Source: Rahnella bruchi (GTDB lineage Bacteria; Pseudomonadota; Gammaproteobacteria; Enterobacterales; Enterobacteriaceae). From it: a DNA stretch of 64,000 nt. The notes beneath the pieces are model-generated. The model did no database searches. It was given only the letters and a program-made list of their open reading frames with translations, and was not told the DNA's origin. The stretch spans positions 124,001-188,000 of the forward strand of contig NZ_QZWI01000001.1 of NCBI RefSeq assembly GCF_003614975.1, read 5' to 3'. This document shows, piece by piece, positions 56,571 through 64,000 of this stretch. Position numbers and translations under genes: made by a program. Each line of letters opens with the position of its first letter. The first letter of the stretch is position 1.

Positions 56571-56602
56571 AAAAACCGGACTAGCATGTCCGGTTTTTCT
56601 TT
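56571..56602. terminator. Bidirectional terminator between cfa and ribE
   Basis: AAAAACCGGAC and GTCCGGTTTTT arms with flanking A7 and T-rich tail. Confidence 0.92.
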
Positions 56603-56635
56603 TTGCAGATGCTTAAAAATCTGAGGATAAATCCT

Positions 56636-57289
56636 TTATTCAGATTTCTCGATCATCGCCTGTGCGGTCGCAATAGCGGCTTCGCGGCTGGCTAAAACAC
56701 GTTCAACGGTATCAACTATCGCCTGAGTCTGCGGGTCGATTTCGATATTGATTTTATCGCCCAGACGTTTCACCCCCAGCGTAGTACGTTGCAATGTTTC
56801 CGGAATCAGATGCACGCAGAAACGGGTACGGGTAACTTCGCCGATGGTAAGACTAATACCATCAATGCCGATATAACCTTTATGTAATACATATTTCATC
56901 AGATCTTCATGTGGCATACGGAACCAGATCTGACGGTTATTTTCCGACGTCAAAATTTTTGCCACTTCCGCGGTACAAATAATATGTCCCGACATCAGAT
57001 GGCCGCCGATTTCATCATCAAAACGCGCAGCGCGTTCCAGATTCACCAGGTCACCCACCTTAAGATCACCCAGATTGGTCAGGCGAAGCGTTTCCTTCAT
57101 CAGGTCAAAACTGACCAGATCGCCCTTGACCTCAGTCACTGTCAGGCAGCAGCCGTTATGTGAAACAGATGCACCCAGCTGCAGATTGTCGAGCATATCT
57201 TTCGGCAAGCGGACAACATGGGTTCTGAAATTAGGTTTTTCATCGATCGATACGACCGCTCCGGTTCCCTGAACAATTCCGGTAAACAT
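56636..57289 (-). CDS. ribE: Riboflavin synthase alpha chain
   Basis: A 217-aa enzyme (213 in E. coli, where it is also called ribC) that dismutates 6,7-dimethyl-8-ribityllumazine to riboflavin. Two lumazine-binding repeats are visible, beginning [10 protein letters not shown] and, near residue 98, [17 protein letters not shown] precedes the ATG. It is divergent from mdtK. I see no FMN riboswitch in the 256-bp gap. Confidence 0.96.
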   Translation of the reverse strand: MFTGIVQGTGAVVSIDEKPNFRTHVVRLPKDMLDNLQLGASVSHNGCCLTVTEVKGDLVSFDLMKETLRLTNLGDLKVGDLVNLERAARFDDEIGGHLMSGHIICTAEVAKILTSENNRQIWFRMPHEDLMKYVLHKGYIGIDGISLTIGEVTRTRFCVHLIPETLQRTTLGVKRLGDKINIEIDPQTQAIVDTVERVLASREAAIATAQAMIEKSE

Positions 57290-57545
57290 AGCCCTTTCCT
57301 CAATTCATAAGTCTGTTGTATTAAAAACGACACTGCTGTCAGTTTGCCGCAGATTTCAGGGAAAGCCAAATCTTCACGGGCAGAAATAGCACCGTCTGCT
57401 TTCATTTCATTATTTAACCGCTCGTTAACAGCTTTGTTTGCTTAAAAATACCGACAATGTACAATCTTCGGACTATTTCCCACTCTTTGCGGCCACCCTT
57501 CGTGGCGATTTTTATTCAATATAATCAACAAAAAAAGGTGTATCT

Positions 57546-58919
57546 GTGCAGAAGTACCTTGCAGAGGCGCGGGTTTTATTAGCGCTTGCCATTCCGGTCA
57601 TCCTTGCGCAAATCGCTCAGACTTCCATGGGCGTAGTCGACACCATAATGGCCGGCTCAGTCAGTGCCACGGATATGGCCGCCGTCGCAGTCGGGACCTC
57701 CATCTGGTTGCCCGCGATATTGTTCGGACACGGCTTGTTACTCTCCCTGACGCCAACCATTGCGCATTTAAATGGTGCTGGTCGTCGCGATAAAATCGGG
57801 CATCAGGTTCAGCAGGGATTCTGGCTGGCTTCCGGTGTTTCCGTTCTGGTTATCGCCGTATTATATCAATGCGACCATATTCTCGGCCTGATGCATAATA
57901 TTGATCCGGAGCTGAAAGAAAAGGCTGTCGGTTATTTGCACGCCATTATGTGGGGTGCACCGGGTTATTTGTTCTTCCAGGTGCTACGCGACCAATGCGA
58001 AGGCCTGTCAAAAACCAAGCCGGGGATGGTATTTGGCTTTATCGGTTTACTGGTGAATATTCCCGTTAACTATATTTTCATCTACGGTAAATTCGGGGCG
58101 CCTGCCCTCGGTGGCGTCGGTTGCGGCGTCGCAACGGGAACTGTCTATTGGGTGATGTTCTTTATGATGCGATTTTATGTCCGTCATAACCGTGCCCTGC
58201 GTGACATACAACCTGTTACGCGTTTTGCTAAACCCGATTGGCCGACGCTGCGCCGTCTTTCTCAGCTGGGCCTGCCCATTGCACTGGCATTATTCTTTGA
58301 AGTCACACTGTTCGCCATCGTGGCCCTGCTGGTTTCTCCGCTGGGTATTGTCGCCGTGGCCAGCCATCAGATTGCCCTTAACGTGGGCTCACTGATGTTT
58401 GTCGTACCCCTTTCACTCGGTGTAGCAGCAACGATTCGGGTCGGTTCAAGACTGGGGGAATCTTCCGTTGAAGGCGCTAAAGTCGCTGCATATACCAGCA
58501 TTATGACCGGTGTTCTTATGGCCTGTTGTACCGCAACAACGGCGATTTTGTTCCGCGAACACATTGCTGCACTGTATAACGACAGCCCTGAAGTGGTGAC
58601 GCTGGCCTCACATCTTTTGATTTTTGCTGCGTTGTTCCAGATCTCAGACGCCATCCAAGTGATTGGCAGCGGCATTCTGCGCGGCTATAAAGATACCCGT
58701 TCTATCTTCTATATAACGTTTATTGCCTATTGGGTATTGGGACTACCGGTCGGATACATGCTGGGTCTTACCGACTTGCTGGTACCAAGAATGGGGCCGA
58801 GTGGTTTCTGGTGCGGATTTATTCTGGGGCTGACCTTTGCGGCGCTGATGATGACGTTGCGCATGCGCTGGTTACAGAAGCAACCGTCCTATACGATTTT
58901 GCAAAAAGCCGGTCGCTGA
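57546..58919 (+). CDS. mdtK: Multidrug efflux MATE transporter MdtK
   Basis: A 457-aa inner-membrane antiporter, the same as E. coli MdtK/NorM, with twelve helices in two MatE halves. It exports cationic drugs and fluoroquinolones using Na+ or H+ gradients. The start is GTG at 57546 (AAAAGGTG upstream), giving [18 protein letters not shown]. The conserved [17 protein letters not shown] and [12 protein letters not shown] are present. A terminator-like hairpin follows, then the tRNA-Val cluster. Confidence 0.96.
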   Translation: MQKYLAEARVLLALAIPVILAQIAQTSMGVVDTIMAGSVSATDMAAVAVGTSIWLPAILFGHGLLLSLTPTIAHLNGAGRRDKIGHQVQQGFWLASGVSVLVIAVLYQCDHILGLMHNIDPELKEKAVGYLHAIMWGAPGYLFFQVLRDQCEGLSKTKPGMVFGFIGLLVNIPVNYIFIYGKFGAPALGGVGCGVATGTVYWVMFFMMRFYVRHNRALRDIQPVTRFAKPDWPTLRRLSQLGLPIALALFFEVTLFAIVALLVSPLGIVAVASHQIALNVGSLMFVVPLSLGVAATIRVGSRLGESSVEGAKVAAYTSIMTGVLMACCTATTAILFREHIAALYNDSPEVVTLASHLLIFAALFQISDAIQVIGSGILRGYKDTRSIFYITFIAYWVLGLPVGYMLGLTDLLVPRMGPSGFWCGFILGLTFAALMMTLRMRWLQKQPSYTILQKAGR

Positions 58920-58930
58920 TCTGCTGTTCT

Positions 58931-58975
58931 ATCCCCCGCGCTGATGAGCTCTCTTTCGGCGCGAGGGATTTTATA
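58931..58975 (+). terminator. Terminator of mdtK
   Basis: ATCCC-c-CGCGC and GCGCG-a-GGGAT arms enclose a 20-base loop, followed by TTTTATAT. Confidence 0.6.
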
Positions 58976-59139
58976 TCAATGCAGTGCCTGTTATGCCTAA
59001 AAAAACAACGCAATGCGCATTCGCTCGACAGTCACGCACAATATGACAGGAAAATGTCTTTTTTCCCTTGCCAGTATTCAGAGAGGCCGTTAATATTCGT
59101 CCCCGTCGCCAACACTGGCTGACAAAAAAGAAAAACGTT

Positions 59140-59216
59140 GCGTCCGTAGCTCAGTTGGTTAGAGCACCACCTTGACATGGTGGGGGTCGGTGGTTCGAGT
59201 CCACTCGGACGCACCA
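59140..59216 (+). tRNA. tRNA-Val(GAC), copy 1
   Basis: A 77-nt cloverleaf from GCGTCCGTAGCTCAG to CGGACGCACCA. The anticodon loop TTGACAT gives GAC (valine codons GUC and GUU). The T-arm is GGTTCGAGTCC and the CCA is encoded. E. coli has the valVW pair in the mdtK-pykF region. Confidence 0.98.
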
Positions 59217-59244
59217 AATTTCTCGCAGTACCGTTGCATGATGT

Positions 59245-59321
59245 GCGTCCGTAGCTCAGTTGGTTAGAGCACCACCTTGACATGGTGGGGGTCGGTGGTT
59301 CGAGTCCACTCGGACGCACCA
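59245..59321 (+). tRNA. tRNA-Val(GAC), copy 2
   Basis: Identical over 77 nt to the first copy, with the same encoded CCA. It is separated from copy 1 by 28 bp. Confidence 0.98.
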
Positions 59322-59349
59322 AATTTCTCGCAGTACCGTTGCATGATGT

Positions 59350-59426
59350 GCGTCCGTAGCTCAGTTGGTTAGAGCACCACCTTGACATGGTGGGGGTCGG
59401 TGGTTCGAGTCCACTCGGACGCACCA
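59350..59426 (+). tRNA. tRNA-Val(GAC), copy 3
   Basis: Identical over 77 nt to the other two. The spacer before it is identical to the spacer between copies 1 and 2. The downstream sequence differs. Confidence 0.98.
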
Positions 59427-59980
59427 AAGCAATGTTCTCTCTTTCCTTTCTGCTGTAAACTCTGATTCAAATCCCAACATTAAAATCTCTGAACACCCTT
59501 TTCTGCTTACGCTCAGCGTTTCTCAGCGACATCCGTTTGTATTTTTTAAGATTATTTATCACTTGTGTCATTTCCGATCGCAGCGTGAAAGAAATGTTGT
59601 GACCTGCTGATTTATACGCTGCCCGCATTGGATGAATTCAAAACAACGTTCCGATATATGCCCTAAGCTTGCGCAACATCACGTTTTTTATTTGGTTTCC
59701 CAACCCGTTCCCCTCTATAATACGCATCGTCTCTTCGATTGAATGGTTTCAGCCCCTTGATCTGTCGATATCGCCCTAATAAAAGCGTGACCACTCCAGT
59801 AGCGATGATAAATCGTACAAATCGCTATGCTTTGGCTGAACTTACTACACCATTCCTTTCACAGTCTTCTACGCTTAGTAATGATTTGATTCAACCAGGC
59901 ACCATCTCAATTCCGCGCGGACAGCAATGCTGTCAGGCAAACACTTTTCCATTCCATCACAACTTGTAGATAAAATCGTC
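59427..59980. other. 554-bp region between the tRNA cluster and pykF
   Basis: No gene. A -10 TATAAT at 59716-59721 with TTGGTT 18 bp upstream is the likely pykF promoter, followed by the Cra site at 59740-59751 and a leader of about 250 nt. The first 250 bp show no recognisable element. Confidence 0.6.
59740..59751. promoter_or_regulatory. Cra (FruR) operator of pykF
   Basis: TGAATGGTTTCA, extended to TTGAATGGTTTCAGC, fits the Cra palindrome TGAAWCGNTTCA with one or two changes. It lies just downstream of the TATAAT at 59716, where Cra would block transcription, as it represses pykF in E. coli. Confidence 0.75.
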
Positions 59981-61393
59981 ATGAAAAAGACTAAAATTGT
60001 TTGTACCATCGGCCCGAAAACCGAATCCGAAGAAATGCTGACCAAACTGCTTGATGCAGGCATGAACGTTATGCGTCTGAACTTCTCCCACGGTGATTAT
60101 GAAGAGCACGGTCAGCGCATTCAAAATATCCGCAACGTGATGGCGAAGACCGGTCACAAAGCGGCAATTCTGCTGGACACCAAAGGTCCTGAAATCCGCA
60201 CCATGAAACTGGAAGGCGGCAAAGACGCTTCTCTGGTTGCGGGTCAGACTTATACCTTCACAACTGATCAAAGCGTTATCGGTAACACCGAGCGCGTTGC
60301 AGTCACTTATCAGGGCTTCGCAGCTGACCTTAAAATCGGCAACACCATTCTGGTCGATGATGGCCTGATCGGTATGGAAGTGACCAACGTCACTGAAACC
60401 GAAGTCACCTGTAAAGTGCTGAACAATGGCGATCTGGGTGAAAACAAAGGCGTTAACCTGCCAGGCGTTTCTATCGCACTGCCAGCGCTGGCTGAAAAAG
60501 ACAAACGTGACCTGATCTTCGGTTGTGAGCAAGGCGTCGACTTCGTCGCGGCTTCTTTCATCCGTAAACGTTCTGACGTTCTGGAAATCCGCGAACACCT
60601 GAAAGCACACGGTGGCGAGCACATCCAGATCATTTCCAAAATTGAAAACCAGGAAGGCCTGAACAACTTCGACGAAATCCTCGAAGCTTCTGACGGCATC
60701 ATGGTTGCACGTGGCGACTTGGGCGTTGAAATCCCGGTTGAAGAAGTTATCTTCGCGCAGAAGATGATGATTGAGAAATGTAACCGTGCACGCAAAGTGG
60801 TTATCACCGCTACGCAGATGCTCGATTCCATGATCAAAAACCCACGCCCTACCCGCGCTGAAGCAGGCGACGTAGCTAACGCCATCATCGACGGCACCGA
60901 CGCAGTTATGCTGTCGGGTGAAAGTGCGAAAGGTAAGTACCCGCTGGAAGCTGTGACCATCATGGCGACCATTTGTGACCGTACTGACCGCGTAATGCAA
61001 AGCCGCATCGATGGTCAGAACGACAACCGCAAACTGCGTATTACTGAAGCCGTTTGCCGTGGTGCGGTAGAAACTGCTGAGAAACTGGATGCGCCACTGA
61101 TCGTTGTCGCAACCAGCGGTGGTAAATCCGCTAAAGCTGTGCGTAAATACTTCCCGCACGCCACTATCTTGGCTCTGACCACCAATGAAATTACTGCACG
61201 TCAGCTGATCCTGACCAAAGGTGTTGTCACTCAGCTGGTGAAAGAAATTGCCTCTACTGATGATTTCTACCGTATCGGGAAAGAAGCCGCCATCGAAAGT
61301 GGTCTGGCTCAGAAAGGCGATATCGTAGTGATGGTTTCTGGTGCGCTGGTTCAGAGCGGCACAACAAATACTTCATCGGTACATGTTGTTTAA
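59981..61393 (+). CDS. pykF: Pyruvate kinase I (PykF)
   Basis: A 470-aa glycolytic enzyme, the same as E. coli PykF. It converts phosphoenolpyruvate and ADP to pyruvate and ATP and is activated by fructose 1,6-bisphosphate. The start [18 protein letters not shown] at 59981 is conserved; the frame open to 59927 is not. The catalytic Lys is in [10 protein letters not shown], and [12 protein letters not shown] and the C-terminal effector domain are present. Strongly biased codons suggest high expression. Confidence 0.98.
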   Translation: MKKTKIVCTIGPKTESEEMLTKLLDAGMNVMRLNFSHGDYEEHGQRIQNIRNVMAKTGHKAAILLDTKGPEIRTMKLEGGKDASLVAGQTYTFTTDQSVIGNTERVAVTYQGFAADLKIGNTILVDDGLIGMEVTNVTETEVTCKVLNNGDLGENKGVNLPGVSIALPALAEKDKRDLIFGCEQGVDFVAASFIRKRSDVLEIREHLKAHGGEHIQIISKIENQEGLNNFDEILEASDGIMVARGDLGVEIPVEEVIFAQKMMIEKCNRARKVVITATQMLDSMIKNPRPTRAEAGDVANAIIDGTDAVMLSGESAKGKYPLEAVTIMATICDRTDRVMQSRIDGQNDNRKLRITEAVCRGAVETAEKLDAPLIVVATSGGKSAKAVRKYFPHATILALTTNEITARQLILTKGVVTQLVKEIASTDDFYRIGKEAAIESGLAQKGDIVVMVSGALVQSGTTNTSSVHVV

Positions 61394-61417
61394 TTAAAAA
61401 CGTGACCAGAAGCATTA

Positions 61418-61448
61418 ATGAACGCCGCGTGAAGTGGCGTTCATTTAT
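61418..61448 (+). terminator. Terminator of pykF
   Basis: ATGAACGCC (61418-61426) pairs with GGCGTTCAT (61436-61444), followed by TTATTC. Confidence 0.7.
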
Positions 61449-61613
61449 TCAAAAAGTATCTTGCTTCATAAAAAGTGCGAAAAGCGGTAGCAGCAAAATT
61501 GGGATAAGTCCCATGGAATACAGCTGTTTTCGCTGCAATTTTTAACTTTTTCGTAAAAAAAGATGCTTCTTTGAGCGAACGATCAAAATATAGCGTTTAC
61601 CGGCAAAAAATTA

Positions 61614-61643
61614 TTCTCATTAGAAAATAGTTTGTGTAATACT
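61614..61643 (+). promoter_or_regulatory. lpp promoter
   Basis: TTCTCA (61614-61619) and AATACT (61638-61643) are 18 bp apart, within the GTGTAATACTTGTAACGC block that is conserved in the E. coli lpp promoter. The leader is about 37 nt and contains GAGGGT before the start. Confidence 0.85.
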
Positions 61644-61665
61644 TGTAACGCTACATGGAGATTAA

Positions 61666-61923
<258 letters not shown>

Positions 61924-61941
61924 TATTTACTTCTCTAGTTC

Positions 61942-61969
61942 AATGGCGCACTCAGTGCGCCATTTTTTT
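61942..61969 (+). terminator. Terminator of lpp
   Basis: AATGGCGCA-CTCAG-TGCGCCATT with T7. Confidence 0.93.
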
Positions 61970-62064
61970 GTCTGCAATTTACCCTCCCCTCCGTTCATCT
62001 GGCATTACCTTTAACCCGGCCCCTTCTTAAAACGCTCCCTATGGCACCCCTGAATATCAGACAT

Positions 62065-62090
62065 AAAAAAGGAGCCATAATGGCTCCTTT
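62065..62090 (-). terminator. Terminator of ldtE
   Basis: AAAGGAGCCA (62068-62077) pairs with TGGCTCCTTT (62081-62090). On the minus strand a U6 run follows. Confidence 0.9.
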
Positions 62091-62124
62091 AGAAAAAATC
62101 GCTTCTGAATCGTTTCTGTAGCGC

Positions 62125-63141
62125 TTACTGCGCGCTTGCTGTTGTGACTTCAGATTGTTGTGTCGCAGCAGCCGTTTGTGGCTCATTCACAGGTGGTGGC
62201 GTATCTGTCGCCTTATCACCCACACTCACGACGACAGGCATGCCTGAACGGCGTGTAATCGCCTCTTTTACCATGGCAGAGTTAGTCTCATCGTTCCTGA
62301 TGAATTTCTTCATGGCGGCGGTCAGCGGAATCGGTTTGGTTTGCGGATCATCCTTTTCGGTATGTGATAAAGGCTGATGCACTTCGATATAACGCTTACC
62401 GTCCGGCTCCACGTCATATTTGATTGGCTGATTCACAATCTGCACACGCGTTCCTTTTGGCACCGAGTTAAACAGCGCCTCGATATCGTCAGGACGCAGA
62501 CGGATACAGCCTGAACTCACGCGCATCCCGATACCAAAGTTGGCGTTAGTACCATGTATCAGATACTGCCCTGTTCCGGCTGACAGACGCATCGCGAACA
62601 GCCCCATCGGGTTATCCGGTCCGGCAGGCACCATTCCAGGCAACGTAATGCCGTCTTTCAGGTACGCTTTGCGGATATTGGCCGTCGGCGTCCAGGTAGG
62701 GTTAGGGATTTTCTGGCTGACTGATGTCACCATCTCCGGCGTATTGCGGCCCAGCTGGCCAATACCAATCGGATAGACGATGACTTTATCTTCGCCTTTC
62801 GGGTAGTAGTACAGACGCAGTTCAGCCAGATTCACCACAATCCCTTCGCGTTTTGTGTCGGGTAACAGCATCTGTGAAGGAATAGTCAGTACTGTTCCGG
62901 CTTTTGGCAGATAAGGGTCTGTACCCGGGTTAGCTTCCAGCATAGCGATCAGGCCAATCTGATATTTGGCTGCCACGTCTTCCAGCGGTTTGCCATCATT
63001 GGGCACCACATAAGTCGTGTTTTCGCCAATCAGGCGGCTATTATCCGGCGGCAAAGGGTATTCTGCTGCACTTGCAGTCATGGAATGGGCTGCCATAAAA
63101 GTGCCAACTAACATTGCCAGAAGGGGTAATGCGCGTCTCAT
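62125..63141 (-). CDS. ldtE: L,D-transpeptidase LdtE (YnhG)
   Basis: A 338-aa periplasmic enzyme (E. coli 334). A signal peptide ends near residue 25 (MTASA), consistent with the ATG at 63141 and AAGGA upstream; 63165 is rejected. A LysM domain is at about 42-88, followed by the YkuD catalytic domain with H196 (LIHGTNANFG) and the nucleophile C212 in SSGCIRL. It forms 3-3 (mDAP-mDAP) cross-links in peptidoglycan. The C-terminal tail of about 35 residues is Thr/Pro/Ala-rich. Confidence 0.95.
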   Translation of the reverse strand: MRRALPLLAMLVGTFMAAHSMTASAAEYPLPPDNSRLIGENTTYVVPNDGKPLEDVAAKYQIGLIAMLEANPGTDPYLPKAGTVLTIPSQMLLPDTKREGIVVNLAELRLYYYPKGEDKVIVYPIGIGQLGRNTPEMVTSVSQKIPNPTWTPTANIRKAYLKDGITLPGMVPAGPDNPMGLFAMRLSAGTGQYLIHGTNANFGIGMRVSSGCIRLRPDDIEALFNSVPKGTRVQIVNQPIKYDVEPDGKRYIEVHQPLSHTEKDDPQTKPIPLTAAMKKFIRNDETNSAMVKEAITRRSGMPVVVSVGDKATDTPPPVNEPQTAAATQQSEVTTASAQ

Positions 63142-63347
63142 ACTCAGTCCTTTTTCGGCCTGCACTCAGACAATCTGAGGCAAGACAATTATCTAGTCTG
63201 GTAATACTAGCAGCGCAGAATCTGGTGGCAATCAAACCACAGAAAATCAGAAAGTTACCTGAAGGAAGTCTGGAGAAAACGACAAAGATAGTGAATTGAA
63301 AAATCAGACTAAAAAGGAAATGCGAAAGGGAGAACGGGGAATTTGCC

Positions 63348-63379
63348 TTGCTCATTAGCAGATAATTCCTAATGAGCAA
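63348..63379 (-). terminator. Hairpin downstream of sufE
   Basis: TTGCTCATTAG and CTAATGAGCAA form an 11-bp perfect stem with a 10-base loop, 23 bp after the sufE stop. No U-tract is present, but it probably marks the 3' end of the suf operon. Confidence 0.5.
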
Positions 63380-63401
63380 AGCAGCGCGACGGCAGGCTAT
63401 A

Positions 63402-63815
63402 TTAAGAAAGCTGTGCAGCCTTAGTCCGAATCGAGCGGATCATCGCTTCCAGCCCTTGCGAGCGGGAAGGTGTCAGATGCTGGCTCAGTTCCAGTTCAGT
63501 GAAGAATGGACGCACATCCAGCTCAACCACATCACGCGGCGTTAACCCCTGATACAGGCTGAACACGATAGCCACCAGACCTTTAACGATGGCAGCGTCA
63601 CTGTCACCCTCAAAGGTCAGCGCACCATTTTCATCTGTACGCATCACAATCCACACCTGGCTCTGGCAGCCTGCAATCAGGTTTTGATCCTGACGATGTT
63701 CTTCTGCCAGCACCGGTAACTGGCCGCCCAGTTCGATCACATACAGATACTTCTCTTCCCAGTTCGGGCACCGGGAAAAGTTTTTAACTAACTTATTTTT
63801 ATCGGGCAAAGCCAT
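63402..63815 (-). CDS. sufE: Cysteine desulfuration protein SufE
   Basis: A 137-aa sulfur acceptor (E. coli 138). It takes persulfide sulfur from SufS and passes it to SufB for Fe-S assembly under iron limitation or oxidative stress. The acceptor Cys is C50 in [10 protein letters not shown]. The ATG at 63815 lies 28 bp after the sufS stop; the longer frame to 63947 would run into sufS and is rejected. It is the last gene of the suf operon. Confidence 0.97.
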   Translation of the reverse strand: MALPDKNKLVKNFSRCPNWEEKYLYVIELGGQLPVLAEEHRQDQNLIAGCQSQVWIVMRTDENGALTFEGDSDAAIVKGLVAIVFSLYQGLTPRDVVELDVRPFFTELELSQHLTPSRSQGLEAMIRSIRTKAAQLS

Positions 63816-63843
63816 AACAACATCCTGATCAAGGCTGGCAGGA

Positions 63844-64000
63844 TTAACCCAACAGCCGGTGAATACGTTGCAGTCCTGCGACCAGTCGGTCGACTTCTTC
63901 ACGGGTATTGTACATCGCAAGCGACGCGCGGCACATAGCCGGTACACCGTAGAAGGACATTAACGGCATCGCACAGTGATGACCGGTGCGAATTGCAATA
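63844..64000 (-). CDS. sufS: Cysteine desulfurase SufS, C-terminal part (cut by the window edge)
   Basis: The last 52 codons on the minus strand end in TAA at 63844-63846. The translation includes [12 protein letters not shown], the conserved C-terminal SufS segment with the substrate-binding Arg, and ends [10 protein letters not shown]. The rest of the gene lies beyond the right edge. SufS is the PLP enzyme that provides sulfur from L-cysteine. Confidence 0.95.
   Translation of the reverse strand, partial: IAIRTGHHCAMPLMSFYGVPAMCRASLAMYNTREEVDRLVAGLQRIHRLLG

Larger units (their letters stand above)
59140..59426 (+). repeat. Tandem 105-bp tRNA-plus-spacer repeat
   Basis: The unit is a 77-nt tRNA gene plus a 28-nt spacer (starting AATTTCTCGCAG, ending GCATGATGT). 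It occurs as two full identical units and a third tRNA without the spacer, which indicates recent unequal recombination or gene conversion. Confidence 0.95.

Noticed and set aside
59140..59426. tRNA cluster as an integration site for a mobile element
   Set aside because: No integrase gene or partial tRNA 3' repeat was found nearby. The region continues in conserved synteny to pykF.
59032..59427. 131-aa minus-strand frame with a three-fold repeat (MVRPSGLEPPTPTMSRW)
   Set aside because: It is the antisense reading of the three tRNA-Val genes, a well-known false protein in databases.
59957..61159. 400-aa minus-strand open frame
   Set aside because: It is a shadow of pykF caused by strong codon bias. 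It has no recognisable domain and no ribosome binding site.

Overview
This is a chromosomal stretch of an enteric gammaproteobacterium (Enterobacterales). The psp, sap, pdxH-tyrS-pdxY, slyA/slyB, gloA-rnt-grxD-mepH, purR-punR-punC-cfa-ribE-mdtK and pykF-lpp-ldtE-sufE blocks follow the gene order of Escherichia coli and Yersinia. The absence of nemR, lhr, sodB and ydhP from their E. coli K-12 positions, and a SlyA that resembles RovA and starts with TTG, suggest Yersiniaceae (Rahnella, Ewingella, Rouxiella or Serratia type). The genus is inference only.

Layout. 1-5245: D-arabinitol catabolism, with a SorC-type regulator cut by the left edge and the divergent operon dalD-dalK-dalT. 5293-6267: hemB. 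6480-10468: a colicin V/microcin-type export pair (cvaB-like peptidase ABC transporter, cvaA-like adaptor) opposite a 63-codon gene with a Gly-Ala double-glycine-type leader. This is the best candidate for an undescribed system in the window. 10556-15915: ycjF, ycjX, pspDCBA and divergent pspF (envelope stress). 15921-16022: the iron-sparing small RNA RyhB with a Fur box. 16137-17324: a Zur-boxed COG0523 GTPase. 17567-22889: sapABCDF. 23145-24347: a two-domain carboxymuconolactone decarboxylase-like protein. 24932-26446: dtpA. 26576-34959: accessory genes, namely an orphan hexapeptide acyltransferase, three c-di-GMP proteins around an AraC regulator and a small membrane protein, and an orphan DapA-like aldolase.

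35158-49743 is mostly conserved housekeeping: gstA, pdxY, tyrS, pdxH, mliC, anmK, slyB, slyA, the ydhIJK efflux set, ydhF, ydhL, nemA, gloA, rnt and grxD. 50207-63815 continues with mepH, the 29-codon ynhF, purR, punR/punC, cfa, ribE, mdtK, three tandem tRNA-Val(GAC) genes, pykF, lpp, ldtE and sufE. The window ends inside sufS.

Several regulatory sites can be read directly: Fur (ryhB), Zur (zigA-like gene), a sigma-54 promoter (pspA), a PhoP box at canonical spacing (slyB), a perfect SlyA palindrome (slyA/ydhI), a PUR box (purR), a Cra box (pykF) and the lpp promoter. I see no insertion sequence, prophage or CRISPR array. Many starts were moved inward from the longest open frame, using ribosome binding sites and family length.
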